DNA from: Sva-07 sp963741755
Lineage (GTDB): Bacteria; Actinomycetota; Acidimicrobiia; Acidimicrobiales; Ilumatobacteraceae
DNA: 64,000 nt
Direction of reading: 5' to 3'
Assembly: GCA_963741755.1 (NCBI GenBank)
Contig: CAVUJG010000002.1
Span: 62,001 to 126,000 of the forward strand
This document shows positions 42,310 through 51,084 of this stretch, piece after piece (the stretch's first letter is position 1; every line of letters begins with the position of its first letter). The notes below the pieces were generated by a model. The model was not told where the DNA came from, searched no databases, and saw only the letters and a list, made by a program, of their open reading frames with translations. The position numbers and the translations under genes were made by a program.

Positions 42310-43491
42310 TCAGTGAACTCGGGCGTCGGGGAAGATGCGCAGGAAGTTCTCGGCGTAGAAGTTGTCTCGGGTCTCCTCGGACCGTTGGCCCAATGAACCT
42401 TCGAAGCGGCCGATCGGGTCCTTGCCGCCCTCGACGTGCGGGTAGTCGCTCGAGAACAGGTAGAGGTCGTCGGCCGACTCGTCGATCAATCCGCCGATGT
42501 CCTCGAACACGTACGGCGTGAACGCCATCTGGGCGCGCAGGGTCTCCGACGGGGTCCGCTGCAGCTGCGCCAGATACTGGTCGACCTTGCTCCACGACCG
42601 CACCACCCAGTCGAGCCGAGTGAGCATCGCTGGAACCCATCCAGCGCCGAGTTCGACACATGCCCCCCGAAGGTCAGGATGTTGTTCGAACACGCCGTCC
42701 ATGACCATCACCGAGATGAACGTCTCCGGCCCCTGATGCAGGACGGCCATGTCCTTGCTGCGGACGTTCTCGCCACCGCCCATCCAGTCGCGTGCGGCGG
42801 GCCGACCGGTGTTGGCCCAGCGTGGGTCGAGCTGCAGCGGCGAGCCACCGACGTGTAAGAGAAACGGAGTGGTCGACTCCGCCAGCTTCGCCCAGAACGG
42901 GGCGAGGTCGACGTGGCCAGGCGACCGCTCCCCTGCCGGATGGTGCGGCACCCAGATCGCTTCGAGCCCGGCGTCGAGCGCGAAGTCCAACTCGGCCAGC
43001 GCAAGTTCGGGATCCTCCAGCGGCACGATGCCGACGCCCATCAAGCGGTCATCCGCAGCGCAGAACTCGCTCATCGCCCGGTTGTGCGCTCGGGTGGCGC
43101 CGTAGCGAACCTCGTTCGACAGCTTTCGGCTGGGTGAGAACGGAGTGGCGACGCTGTGCGTTGCGAACACGAGCTGCTTGCGGAACCCGAGCATGTCGAG
43201 CGCCACCGAGCGGTCGTTGCGATCGAAGGCGCCGAGGGCCTGGATCTCCTTCGACTGCGCGATCAGCTGGTCACCGAGTCCGATCTGCGCTTCGATGTGT
43301 TCGGCGGTGTGCCGGTTTCCGTTCCCGACGATCAGCTCGACCTCTTCGTCGGTCACCAGCGACGCGGCGTAGCTCACCTGCGGGATCTGCTCGCGGATCG
43401 ACGGGTCGGCGTAGTCGCGCAGGAAGTCGGGCAGCTCCATGATGTGACTGTCGGCGTCGTAGAACACTCGGTGGGATGGTGCGTAGGTCAA
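42310..43491 (-). CDS. Amidohydrolase family 2 protein
   Basis: This 393-residue TIM-barrel hydrolase is paralogous to the protein at 8509-9663. Both have YDADSHIMELP/FDADSHVMELP, a GGGENVR(S/A)KD loop and the SSDYPH ligand motif. The start is probably TTG 43491, eight bases after a GGGGG run; MTYAPSHRVFYDADSH aligns with the paralogue. It sits between pxpA and pxpB in what is otherwise a closed oxoprolinase operon, so it may act on a related lactam or amide. The substrate is unknown. Confidence 0.85.
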   Translation of the reverse strand: MTYAPSHRVFYDADSHIMELPDFLRDYADPSIREQIPQVSYAASLVTDEEVELIVGNGNRHTAEHIEAQIGLGDQLIAQSKEIQALGAFDRNDRSVALDMLGFRKQLVFATHSVATPFSPSRKLSNEVRYGATRAHNRAMSEFCAADDRLMGVGIVPLEDPELALAELDFALDAGLEAIWVPHHPAGERSPGHVDLAPFWAKLAESTTPFLLHVGGSPLQLDPRWANTGRPAARDWMGGGENVRSKDMAVLHQGPETFISVMVMDGVFEQHPDLRGACVELGAGWVPAMLTRLDWVVRSWSKVDQYLAQLQRTPSETLRAQMAFTPYVFEDIGGLIDESADDLYLFSSDYPHVEGGKDPIGRFEGSLGQRSEETRDNFYAENFLRIFPDARVH

Positions 43492-43518
43492 TGGGACCCC
43501 CGTTCTGCGCCTGAGCGC

Positions 43519-44280
43519 TCAGTCGGTGAAACGGTAGACGCCGACGCCGGCGGCATCGAGTGCCGAACGAACCGCTCGTGCCAGATCGACCGCCCCGGGC
43601 GTGTCGCCGTGCACGCAGATCGAACGCGCTCGCACGCTCACGACGCTGCCGTCGATGGCGACGACCTCGTTGTCGGTGGCGATGCGCACGGCGCGTGCGG
43701 CCACCTCGTCGGGGTCGGTCAGCACGCTGTTGGGCTCGCGTCGCGACACGAGCCCACCGTCGGGTCGATAGGCGCGGTCGGCAAAGGCTTCGGGGATGGC
43801 ATCGAGTCCGGCGACACCCGCGGCGACGAGCAGTTCCGAGCCCGGCAGGCCGAGGATGGCCAGCGACGGGTCGTACTCGGCGGCCGCAGCGACCAGTGCC
43901 CGGGCAGCGCCGGGGTGAGTCGCGGTCGTGTGGTAGAGCGCTCCGTGGGGTTTCACGTAGGCGATTTCGGCACCTGCCACCTGGGCGAATGCGTCGAGGG
44001 CGCCCAGCTGGTAGAGCACGGCGTCGCGGAGTTCGTCCGGGGCCATGTCGAGGTGGCGGCGCCCGAATCCGGGCAGATCGGGGAATGACACCTGCGCGCC
44101 GATCGCCACGTCGTTCTGGACGGCGAGCGAACAGGTCGCCCGCAGCACCGACGGGTCGCCCGCATGGAAGCCGCAGGCGACGTTGGCGCTGGTGACGATC
44201 CCGAGCATGGCCGCATCGTCACCGAGCGTCCAGACTCCGTAGGACTCCCCCAGGTCACTGTTGACGTCGATGGCGACCAT
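43519..44280 (-). CDS. pxpA: 5-oxoprolinase subunit PxpA (LamB/YcsF)
   Basis: The 253-residue barrel protein begins VAIDVNSDLGESYG and has TSANVACGFHAGDP, IGAQVSFPDLPGFGRR, VKPHGALYH and ICVHGDTPGA, all diagnostic for PxpA. It leads the set on the minus strand. TACCAT (44287-44292) ends six bases before ATG 44280. The longer upstream extension is a shadow of the divergent acetyltransferase. Confidence 0.95.
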   Translation of the reverse strand: MVAIDVNSDLGESYGVWTLGDDAAMLGIVTSANVACGFHAGDPSVLRATCSLAVQNDVAIGAQVSFPDLPGFGRRHLDMAPDELRDAVLYQLGALDAFAQVAGAEIAYVKPHGALYHTTATHPGAARALVAAAAEYDPSLAILGLPGSELLVAAGVAGLDAIPEAFADRAYRPDGGLVSRREPNSVLTDPDEVAARAVRIATDNEVVAIDGSVVSVRARSICVHGDTPGAVDLARAVRSALDAAGVGVYRFTD

Positions 44281-44333
44281 GCACCGATGGTACGCCTCCT
44301 CGACGGGCCATGTCAGCGTGCCAAGCTCGCAGA

Positions 44334-44837
44334 ATGTCGTCCGTCGAAATTCGCACGCTCTGCGCCGACGACTGGGAGGTCTGGCGCGAGGTCCGATTGC
44401 GTTCGCTCGCCGACGCACCAGAGGCGTTCGGGTCGAAACTGGCGGATTGGGAAGGCCCGAACGACCGTGAGGATCGGTGGCGCACCCGCTTCGACAACGT
44501 GGCGTTCACTGCGGTCGCCGGGGTCTCCGGAGGCAGGCAGGTCGTGGGCACCGTCGGTGGTATGCACCACCCGGCGGGAGCGATCGAGCTGATCTCGATG
44601 TGGGTGGCGCCGGAGGTTCGCGGAGCCGGCGTCGGCGATGCACTCGTCGGTGCGGTGATCGACTGGGCCGACTCCGAGTCGGCCGAGCGGGTGATCCTTG
44701 CTGTGCGGAGGGGAAATCGTCGTGCCGTCGCCCTCTACGAGCGGGCTGGTTTCGTGTTGGTCGGCCCGAACCCGGATGACCCCTCCGAGGACACCATGGA
44801 GCGAGTTCTCGATGCCGCAGACGTCGCTCCTCCCTGA
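44334..44837 (+). CDS. GNAT family N-acetyltransferase
   Basis: The 167-residue protein has the acetyl-CoA site motif ISMWVAPEVRGAGVGDALVGAVIDWA near residue 90 and the closing RGNRRAVALYERAGFVLVGPN. ATG 44334 begins MSSVEIRTLCADDWEVW, which is the usual first strand. The substrate is unknown. Confidence 0.88.
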   Translation: MSSVEIRTLCADDWEVWREVRLRSLADAPEAFGSKLADWEGPNDREDRWRTRFDNVAFTAVAGVSGGRQVVGTVGGMHHPAGAIELISMWVAPEVRGAGVGDALVGAVIDWADSESAERVILAVRRGNRRAVALYERAGFVLVGPNPDDPSEDTMERVLDAADVAPP

Positions 44838-44942
44838 GCCGCTCGAGGCTGCGCAACTCACCTTTCCACACGCCGACCGGTAGCACTCCGACGTGCCCTT
44901 TGGGCCCTGGCCCGGCGAGTCGAAGTGGTTCACGATGAGGGT

Positions 44943-46011
44943 ATGAGGAGTGTGCGCTGGCCTGGAATCGTTGGGGTGGTGGTGCTCACGCATCGCGCCG
45001 GTTGCGTGCGGCGCCGATGACACCGCAACCGATTCGACGGGTGCAGCAACCACGGTCGAGGTGACGGTGACGGCACCGGCCACCACCGTTCCTCGGGCGA
45101 CCGCGCCCTCGACGACCGTCGAGTCCGAGTTCCCGGCCACCACGTTCGCCGAGGAGCCAGACGACTGCGACGCCGACGCCGTGCTGGCGGTCGTCGACCA
45201 GAGCATCGCTGACGCTCGGCTCGCGTCGGGCGGCGCCTGGAGTGAGGACACCGACGGGGTCGCGTTCGATGACCGGACGAACACCGCTGACGAGTTCCGC
45301 TACCGGATGGGGCTCGATTGCATGGTGCGCATGGCCCAGACGACCGAGGCGGGCGCCGAGCGGCTGCTGCTGGCTGCCTGGACGGGTGATCGTGCGGCCT
45401 TTGTCGTGCAGGCGACCGATGCGCCGTCACAGCCGTACGCGAGCGAGCAACGGTTCCAGCTCTTCGTCGAGATGCCATACGGCGAGTGGCTCGAGGACCA
45501 GTTCGTGTGGGCGGCGACCTTGGAGGGTGGTGAGTCGGTGGTGATCGGAACCGTCGACACCGCGATCAGCGTGGCGGCCAAGTCGTGGCTGACCGAGATT
45601 CCGAGATTCGACGATCTGGAACCGACTCTCGACACCGAGCGGTATGCCATCGACGCACTGGTGCAGGCAGAGGCCCGCAACGTGTCGGTCGCCGAGCCGG
45701 CGGGCTACGACTGGGAGATCGCGGCGATCCAATTCATCACACCACTGGGTCTGCACCTCATCGCAACCGTTGCGCCCGATGGCTTGTTCGACCCCGCATC
45801 GCCACTCGTCGAGGGAGAGACGACCGTGGAGACCGTTGGTGACGTCGACGTGTACGTCACGACGGGCACGGCCGACTCCTACGCGATCGCGTCCGTGGGT
45901 TGGATCTGCGGGGAGTACGTCTGGTTCATCGATTCCGCCTGGGGCACCGTCGACGAGCTGGTCGACTGGGCTGCGGCGATGATCGACTCCACAGGGTGCG
46001 CCGGCGCGTGA
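44943..46011 (+). CDS. Secreted lipoprotein of unknown function, with a frameshift in the signal peptide
   Basis: From ATG 44943 a signal MRSVRWPGIVGVVVLT is followed, one base out of frame, by IAPVACGADDTATDS, so a single inserted base near 44990 splits a lipobox (VAC) from its hydrophobic core. The mature region has a Thr/Pro/Ala linker and then a domain of about 270 residues with four cysteines, ending in TGCAGA; I do not recognise it. Without correction, translation could start at an internal GTG (44950) and yield an unsecreted protein of 353 residues. The length is 3n+1. Confidence 0.7.
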
Positions 46012-46023
46012 CCGCATCTCGGC

Positions 46024-46527
46024 TCAGTGCGGTTCGAGGCGTTCGATGAACCGGCTCATCGACGCGCGGGAGGTCAGTTCGATGACGTGGAGGTGGTCGT
46101 GGCGCCGCAGGGCGGCATCGAGACGGGGGCGGCTGTCGCGACCGTAGTTCCAGATCCAGCGAGTGAACGCGAGCTGAAACCGTTCGGGGCACCCCTCCGC
46201 CTGGATCGGCTGACCGTGATTGCGTGCCGTTCGCATGAGCGCTGATCCGACGCATGCCACCCGAGGTCGCGCCACGACGATCACAGTGTCGGCGCGAGCA
46301 AAACGCTCGTCGAACGTCCCGCCGTAGTTTCCATCGGCGATCCAACGGTCAGCGGCGAACAACTCGGACTGGCGCCGACGCCACTCCTCTCGCGGCGTCT
46401 CGACCCACCCCGGTTTCCAGAAGATCCGGTCGAGGTGGACCACCGGTAAATCGAGTCGATCCCCCAGAGCCCGCGCAAACGTTGACTTGCCCGCGCCACC
46501 CGGCCCCACGATTGCAACCCGCTCCAT
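46024..46527 (-). CDS. P-loop nucleotide kinase-like protein (FlaR-type)
   Basis: The Walker A motif GPGGAGKST is at residues 8-16, followed by VVHLDRIFWKPGWVETPREEW and WIADGNYGGTFDERFARADTVI. This set is typical of the so-called topology modulation protein (FlaR) group of small nucleoside-kinase-like ATPases. It has 167 residues from ATG 46527; an ATG four codons earlier is equally possible. The actual activity of the group is unclear. Confidence 0.82.
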   Translation of the reverse strand: MERVAIVGPGGAGKSTFARALGDRLDLPVVHLDRIFWKPGWVETPREEWRRRQSELFAADRWIADGNYGGTFDERFARADTVIVVARPRVACVGSALMRTARNHGQPIQAEGCPERFQLAFTRWIWNYGRDSRPRLDAALRRHDHLHVIELTSRASMSRFIERLEPH

Positions 46528-46606
46528 CGATGCCAGCATGTCAGGATCGTGAGATGGAGGGTGTGCGAGGCGGTCGGAGAACGAAGATGTCCGAGGAATG
46601 ACGACC

Positions 46607-47077
46607 ATGGGCGATGAGCAGCTGGTGCTGTTGGACCAGTCGAATTGGCTCGCTGCGCTCGAGGTGCGGGTGACCGAGGAACAGCTTCCGATGGTCGCAC
46701 ACCATCAACCCGTGGCACTGGAGATCTTGGCGAAGGCGTACCTGCAACCCGGTGGTCGCCTGTGGGAACCCCTCGGGTACGTCGACGCAGCGGGGTCGAT
46801 CGTCGCAGTACTCGCGCTCTCGTATGCCGACGGGGTGGCACAGGTACGCAACCTCGCCGTGGACATGCGACACCAGCGACGCGGTGTGGGATCTCAGGTC
46901 ATGCGTGCCGTCATGGACTGGTGTCACCGCGCCGGTGCGTCGACGGTCGAGCTCACGTTCGCTCCTGGCAACACACCTGCGGCCCGCCTGTACGAGCGAG
47001 CTGGTCTCCGCCCGACCGGTGAGATGCGTGACGGCGAGCCGGTCTGGAGCATCGACGTACCCGTGACCGAGGGGTAG
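46607..47077 (+). CDS. GNAT family N-acetyltransferase
   Basis: The protein of 156 residues has the acetyl-CoA segment VRNLAVDMRHQRRGVGSQVMRAVMDWC and the end GNTPAARLYERAGLRPTGE. The start at 46607 is preferred over 46598 because the GAGGA site is nine bases upstream of it; the site abuts the earlier ATG. The stop codon TAG overlaps the -10-like box of the next gene. Confidence 0.85.
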   Translation: MGDEQLVLLDQSNWLAALEVRVTEEQLPMVAHHQPVALEILAKAYLQPGGRLWEPLGYVDAAGSIVAVLALSYADGVAQVRNLAVDMRHQRRGVGSQVMRAVMDWCHRAGASTVELTFAPGNTPAARLYERAGLRPTGEMRDGEPVWSIDVPVTEG

Positions 47078-47087
47078 CTTCTCGTCC

Positions 47088-47648
47088 ATGACGTCGCTTC
47101 AGGACCGCCCGAACACTGCATTGATGGTCATCGACATGCAGCGCGGCGTGGTGGCAGACGCATTCGAGGTCGATCGCGTGATCGACAACATCAACACGCT
47201 CGTCGGACGCGCTCGGGAAGCCCAGGTCCCCGTGATCTGGGTGCAGCACTCCGACGACGAGCTGAGTCAGGGCTCGGATTCGTGGCAGTACGTCGACGAA
47301 CTCCAGCGCGCCGACGACGAGCCGCTCGTGCACAAGCAGTACGGCGACTCCTTCGAGGACACCGACCTCGAATCGATCCTCGCCGACCGCCAGGTGGGCC
47401 ATCTCGTCGTCACCGGCGCACAGACCGATGCCTGTATTCGCTCGACGCTGCACGGTGCGCTCGCCCGTGGCTACGACGCCACGTTGGTGACCGACGCCCA
47501 CACGACCGAAGACATGCGGCAGTGGGGTTCCCCGATCGGCCCGGCCGAGGCCATTGCGTACACGAACCTCTACTGGGGTTTCTCCAACTCGCCCGGACGC
47601 TCCGGCAACACGCTCCCCACCGCGGACATCACCTTCAACCAGCGATGA
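47088..47648 (+). CDS. Isochorismatase-like cysteine hydrolase
   Basis: The catalytic triad is visible over 186 residues: Asp in LMVIDMQRGV (near 16), Lys in VHKQYGDSF (near 84) and Cys in VTGAQTDACIRST (near 114). The family includes nicotinamidases and isochorismatases; the substrate here is unknown. TAGCTT ends seven bases before ATG 47088. The C-terminal Arg codon and stop (CGATGA) belong to repeat copy C, just as at rbsK. Confidence 0.9.
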   Translation: MTSLQDRPNTALMVIDMQRGVVADAFEVDRVIDNINTLVGRAREAQVPVIWVQHSDDELSQGSDSWQYVDELQRADDEPLVHKQYGDSFEDTDLESILADRQVGHLVVTGAQTDACIRSTLHGALARGYDATLVTDAHTTEDMRQWGSPIGPAEAIAYTNLYWGFSNSPGRSGNTLPTADITFNQR

Positions 47649-47744
47649 GCGAAACCGCCGTATACGGTCAGTTGGCTCATCGCAAACGTCGCCAGCAGGT
47701 CACCGATGAGCGAAACCGCCGTATACGGTCGGTTGGCTCATCGC
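47642..47744. repeat. Paired palindromic repeat (REP-like), copies C and D
   Basis: Copies at 47642-47683 and 47704-47744 begin GATGAGCGAAACCGCCGTAT and end GGTTGGCTCATCGC-like. They are 61 bases apart, as at 26258. They lie between the convergent cysteine hydrolase and prcA, where a bidirectional terminator is expected. Confidence 0.85.
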
Positions 47745-47760
47745 AAGCGGGTGCGACGGG

Positions 47761-48429
47761 TCAGGCGCTGAGGTCGTCCTTGGCCAGCCGGTGAAAGCAG
47801 CGGCGGCCATTGGTACGGGCCAGGTCGGCGACTTCGAGGTCGTCGTCGGAGATCTCGCGGTCCGGGCCGCCGAGTGCGGTCCGTCCGAGGGCGATGGCCG
47901 CTGCACGATCGAGTCCGTCGGTCCAGGTGTCGGCGAGACGCGCATTGATCGCCTCGGCGTCGCCCCCGATCGCGGCGTAGTCGCGTTCGTCGACCACGGT
48001 GCCGTCGTACAGGATGTGGAACATCTGATCGCCCGCCGGTTCGAGGCCGACCTCGGCGACGAGGATCTCGACCTCCATCGGCTTCATCTCGTGGGTGAAG
48101 ATCGTGCCGAGCATCTGGGCGTAACTGTTCGCCAGACTGCGAGCGTCGACATCATCACGCGAGTACTGGAAACCCTTGAGGTCCGCGGCTCGCACGCCAG
48201 CGACGCGGAGCTGGTCGAACTCGTTGTACTTGCCGACACCGGCGAACGCAATGCGGTCGTAGATCTCGCTCACCTTGCGCAGCGTCTCGGACGCGTTCTC
48301 GGCGACAATCACAATGCCCTCGCTGTAGCGGACCGCCACCAGCGCCCGCCCGCGGGCGATGCCCTTGCGCGCGAAGTCGGCACGGTCCTTCATCATCTGT
48401 TCGGGAGCGACGTAGAACGGCATGCTCAT
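47761..48429 (-). CDS. prcA: 20S proteasome alpha subunit
   Basis: PrcA forms the outer rings that gate the chamber. The 222 residues begin MSMPFYVAPEQMMKDRADFARKGIARGR, the actinobacterial alpha signature, and have the helix motif NASETLRKVSEIYDRIAFAGVGKYNEFDQLR. The start at 48429 overlaps the prcB stop by four bases. A recognisable C-terminal tail for interaction is not conserved in this family. It is the last gene of the dop-pup-prcB-prcA unit. Confidence 0.95.
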   Translation of the reverse strand: MSMPFYVAPEQMMKDRADFARKGIARGRALVAVRYSEGIVIVAENASETLRKVSEIYDRIAFAGVGKYNEFDQLRVAGVRAADLKGFQYSRDDVDARSLANSYAQMLGTIFTHEMKPMEVEILVAEVGLEPAGDQMFHILYDGTVVDERDYAAIGGDAEAINARLADTWTDGLDRAAAIALGRTALGGPDREISDDDLEVADLARTNGRRCFHRLAKDDLSA

Positions 48430-49223
48430 CGCGAACGCACCTCTTCCACGATGGCCGCGTAACGCGCGGCGAGATCGTCGTCGGCGAGCCGGTTCCAGCC
48501 ACCGGCGTCGATGGTGGCGACGACGGGATAGATCCCGCGCAGCACATCGGGTCCACCGGTTGCGGAGTCGGCGTCAGCGGCTTCCCAGAGTGCACGCGAG
48601 GCCAGGTTGACGGCGTCGTCTCGACTCATCTCGGGATGGAAACCCACCTTGATCACGGTGCCGGCATGCAGGCTTCCCGAGCCGGTAGCGACGTAGTCGC
48701 GCTCCTCATAGCGGCCGCCAGTGGCGTCGTAGTCCCAGAGCCGACCGCATTCACGACGCAGGTCGTACCCGCCGAAGATCGGCACGACGACCATCCCCAT
48801 CATCGCCTGCTGCAGGTTGCCGCGGACCATCATCGACAGCTGGTTTGCCTTGCCTTCGAGGCTCAGCGGTGTGCCTTCGACCTTCTCGTAGTGCTCGAGC
48901 TGCAATTGGAACAGCTTGATCATCTCGAGTGCCGTCCCCGCGGCGCCGGCAATGGCGACGCCACTGTGGCGATCAGCCTCGACGACCTTCTCCATGCTGC
49001 GGTGCGAGATCAGGTTGCCCGACGTCGCCCGCCGGTCACCGGCCATCACCACGCCGTCGGCATACGTGAGCGCCACACAGGTGGTGGCGTGCGGCAGCGA
49101 CAGCTCTCGCATCAGGTCGGTGGAGGCGCCGATCATCGGCTCGGGACCAAGGCCCACACGACGCAACAGCTCCGGAAAGCTCGACCCCGGATCGTCCGAC
49201 GTCGAGAAGATCGGCATCGTCAC
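48426..49223 (-). CDS. prcB: 20S proteasome beta subunit
   Basis: PrcB is made with a propeptide of 46 residues that is cleaved before the catalytic Thr47 (LPHA-TTCVALTYADGVVMAGDRRAT). Lysine and aspartate partners follow in the standard pattern, and DYVATGSGS lies in the core. Total length is 265 residues. GTG 49223 lies three bases after the pup stop; ATG two codons later is also possible. Coupling to pup and prcA ensures coordinate supply. Confidence 0.96.
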   Translation of the reverse strand: MTMPIFSTSDDPGSSFPELLRRVGLGPEPMIGASTDLMRELSLPHATTCVALTYADGVVMAGDRRATSGNLISHRSMEKVVEADRHSGVAIAGAAGTALEMIKLFQLQLEHYEKVEGTPLSLEGKANQLSMMVRGNLQQAMMGMVVVPIFGGYDLRRECGRLWDYDATGGRYEERDYVATGSGSLHAGTVIKVGFHPEMSRDDAVNLASRALWEAADADSATGGPDVLRGIYPVVATIDAGGWNRLADDDLAARYAAIVEEVRSR

Positions 49224-49226
49224 GAC

Positions 49227-49424
49227 TTACTGTCCACCCTTTTGCACGTACGACTTCACGAAGTCCTCGGCGTTGGTCTCCAACACCTCGTCGATCTCGT
49301 CGAGCAGATCGTCGAGCTCGGCCTTGAGCTTCTCGCCGGTCTCGGTGGTCGCCGGAGCGGCCTCGACAGCGGCGTCGGTGTCGCGGCTCGTGGTGCCCTT
49401 CGACTTCTGGGTGCGTTCGGCCAT
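49227..49424 (-). CDS. pup: Prokaryotic ubiquitin-like protein Pup
   Basis: The 65-residue disordered protein is rich in Thr, Lys, Glu and Asp and ends DFVKSYVQKGGQ. The Gly-Gly-Gln end means it must be deamidated by Dop to Gly-Gly-Glu before PafA can use it. The central LKAELDDLLDEIDEVLE helix is the Arc-binding segment. It is located between dop and prcB, as in other actinobacteria. Confidence 0.97.
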   Translation of the reverse strand: MAERTQKSKGTTSRDTDAAVEAAPATTETGEKLKAELDDLLDEIDEVLETNAEDFVKSYVQKGGQ

Positions 49425-49467
49425 CAGCAGTTGCTTCCCTTCGGTGAGTCGGATGAATCGTGGTGGA

Positions 49468-50961
49468 TCATTGCCCGAGGCGGTCGAGGAGATCTCGTGC
49501 CGTCTCGCTCTGGTCGATCAAGGTACCAACGTGGTCGGCGGTCCCGCGTAGCGGTTCCATCATCGGCACACGACGCAGTGGGTCTCGACCGACGTCGAAC
49601 ACGAGCGAGTCCCAGTTGGCCGCAACCACGTCGTCGGGAAACTTCTGCAGACAGCGGCCCCGGAAATACGCCCGTGTGGTCGTCGGCGGTTGCGTCATTG
49701 CGTCGGCGACTTCGGCCTCGCTGACCATCGTGTCGAGACCGGCTCGCAACGCCAGGCAGCGATCGGCACGCAGGTCGTGGTACTGGAGGTCGATCGCCTT
49801 CAGTTTCGGCGAGCCGGGCTCGATGTCATGGCGCGCGGCGTAGCCCTCGACGAGGCGCTGCTTGGCAGCCCAGTCGACCCAGTGGGCAACGGACGTCGGA
49901 TCCGCTTCGAGACCGGCGAGTACCGTCTCCCACCTGGTGAGCACGTCGGCGCCGATGCCGTCACCCACGCAGTCGAGTCCGTGAGATTGCTCGTACTTGC
50001 GAGCCCGCTCGAGCAGGCCCCACTGGATCTCGAGCGCGGTGGCGCGGTTGCCGTCGCGCAGCATGATCGTCTGGCGCAGCGTCGGGTCATGGCTCACCTG
50101 GCGGATGGCCGCGACAGGGTTGCCGAGCAGCCATTCGTCGCCGAGTTCGTCGTCCTCGATCATGGCCAGCACGATCGCCGTGGTGCCGACCTTGAGGTAC
50201 GTGGCGACTTCACTCATGTTTGCGTCGCCGACGATCACGTGCAGACGTCGGTACTTCTGAGCGTCGGCGTGCGGCTCGTCGCGTGTGTTGACGATCGGGC
50301 GCTTCAACGTGGTTTCGAGCCCGATCTCCTCCTCGAAGAAGTCGGCACGCTGGCTCAGTTGGTACGCCACGTAGTCGGCGGGCCGACCGGGGAGCTCGCA
50401 GCCCACCTTGCCCGCCCCGCAGAAGACCTGCCGGGTCACGAAGTGCGGCGTGATCTGGCTCGCCATGCGCCCGAACGGCGTCTCGCGAGCGATCAGGTAG
50501 TTCTCGTGGCAGCCGTAGCTGTTGCCTTTGCCGTCGGAGTTGTTCTTGTGAACGATGATCTCGCCACCGTCGGGCAGCAGTGAGCGCACGTGATCCATGG
50601 ACGCCCGCACGATCTCCTCGGCGGCCCGGTCCCACACCAACGCCTCACGAGCGGTGGTGACCTCGGGCGTCGAGATCTCGGGGTGGGCATGATCGACGTA
50701 GTAGCGCGCACCGTTGGTGAGCACGGCGTTGACGAGCATCGTCTCGACCTCGGGCGCCAGCGAGGCGTCGAGTTCGAAGCCACGGGCATCGTTGCTCGGC
50801 TGCTCGTCCTCGAAATCCCAGCCGACCCGGCCACGATCGCGATTGGTGGCGGCGACGTAGGCGTTGATCAGCATCGACGACGCTGAGACAGGATTGTTGT
50901 CGCCCCCGCGCACGACGATGCCGTACTCGGTCTCGATCCCGCAGACCTTGGGCAACGCCAT
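49468..50961 (-). CDS. dop: Pup deamidase/depupylase Dop
   Basis: Dop converts the Pup glutamine to glutamate and removes Pup from substrates. The 497 residues begin MALPKVCGIETEYGIVV, with the key aspartate at Asp90 in ARYYVDHAHPEIS. The Dop-specific loop (about residues 41-61) is absent from PafA. NSYGCHENYL and RDEPHADAQKYRRLHVIVGDANMSE are shared with PafA. TAGGTT ends six bases before ATG 50961, so the operon dop-pup-prcB-prcA appears to have its own leaderless promoter. Confidence 0.96.
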   Translation of the reverse strand: MALPKVCGIETEYGIVVRGGDNNPVSASSMLINAYVAATNRDRGRVGWDFEDEQPSNDARGFELDASLAPEVETMLVNAVLTNGARYYVDHAHPEISTPEVTTAREALVWDRAAEEIVRASMDHVRSLLPDGGEIIVHKNNSDGKGNSYGCHENYLIARETPFGRMASQITPHFVTRQVFCGAGKVGCELPGRPADYVAYQLSQRADFFEEEIGLETTLKRPIVNTRDEPHADAQKYRRLHVIVGDANMSEVATYLKVGTTAIVLAMIEDDELGDEWLLGNPVAAIRQVSHDPTLRQTIMLRDGNRATALEIQWGLLERARKYEQSHGLDCVGDGIGADVLTRWETVLAGLEADPTSVAHWVDWAAKQRLVEGYAARHDIEPGSPKLKAIDLQYHDLRADRCLALRAGLDTMVSEAEVADAMTQPPTTTRAYFRGRCLQKFPDDVVAANWDSLVFDVGRDPLRRVPMMEPLRGTADHVGTLIDQSETARDLLDRLGQ

Positions 50962-51012
50962 GTCCTGAACCTAGCGGAGCGACAGGTTCCCGTGACGTTC
51001 AGCTCACATCGT

Positions 51013-51076
51013 GGTTCCCCGCGCCCAGGTCTGCGGGAACCAGGCTGGTTCCCGCAGACCTGGGCTGGGGGAACCA
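51013..51076 (-). terminator. Very strong inverted repeat between the enoyl-reductase-like gene and dop
   Basis: Arms CCCAGGTCTGCGGGAACCA and TGGTTCCCGCAGACCTGGG (19 bp, loop GGC) are perfect, and flanking GGTTCCCC/GGGGAACC extends the pairing. It lies nine bases past the stop at 51085, where a terminator is needed to insulate dop. No T run follows. Confidence 0.8.
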
Positions 51077-51084
51077 GACCGAAG

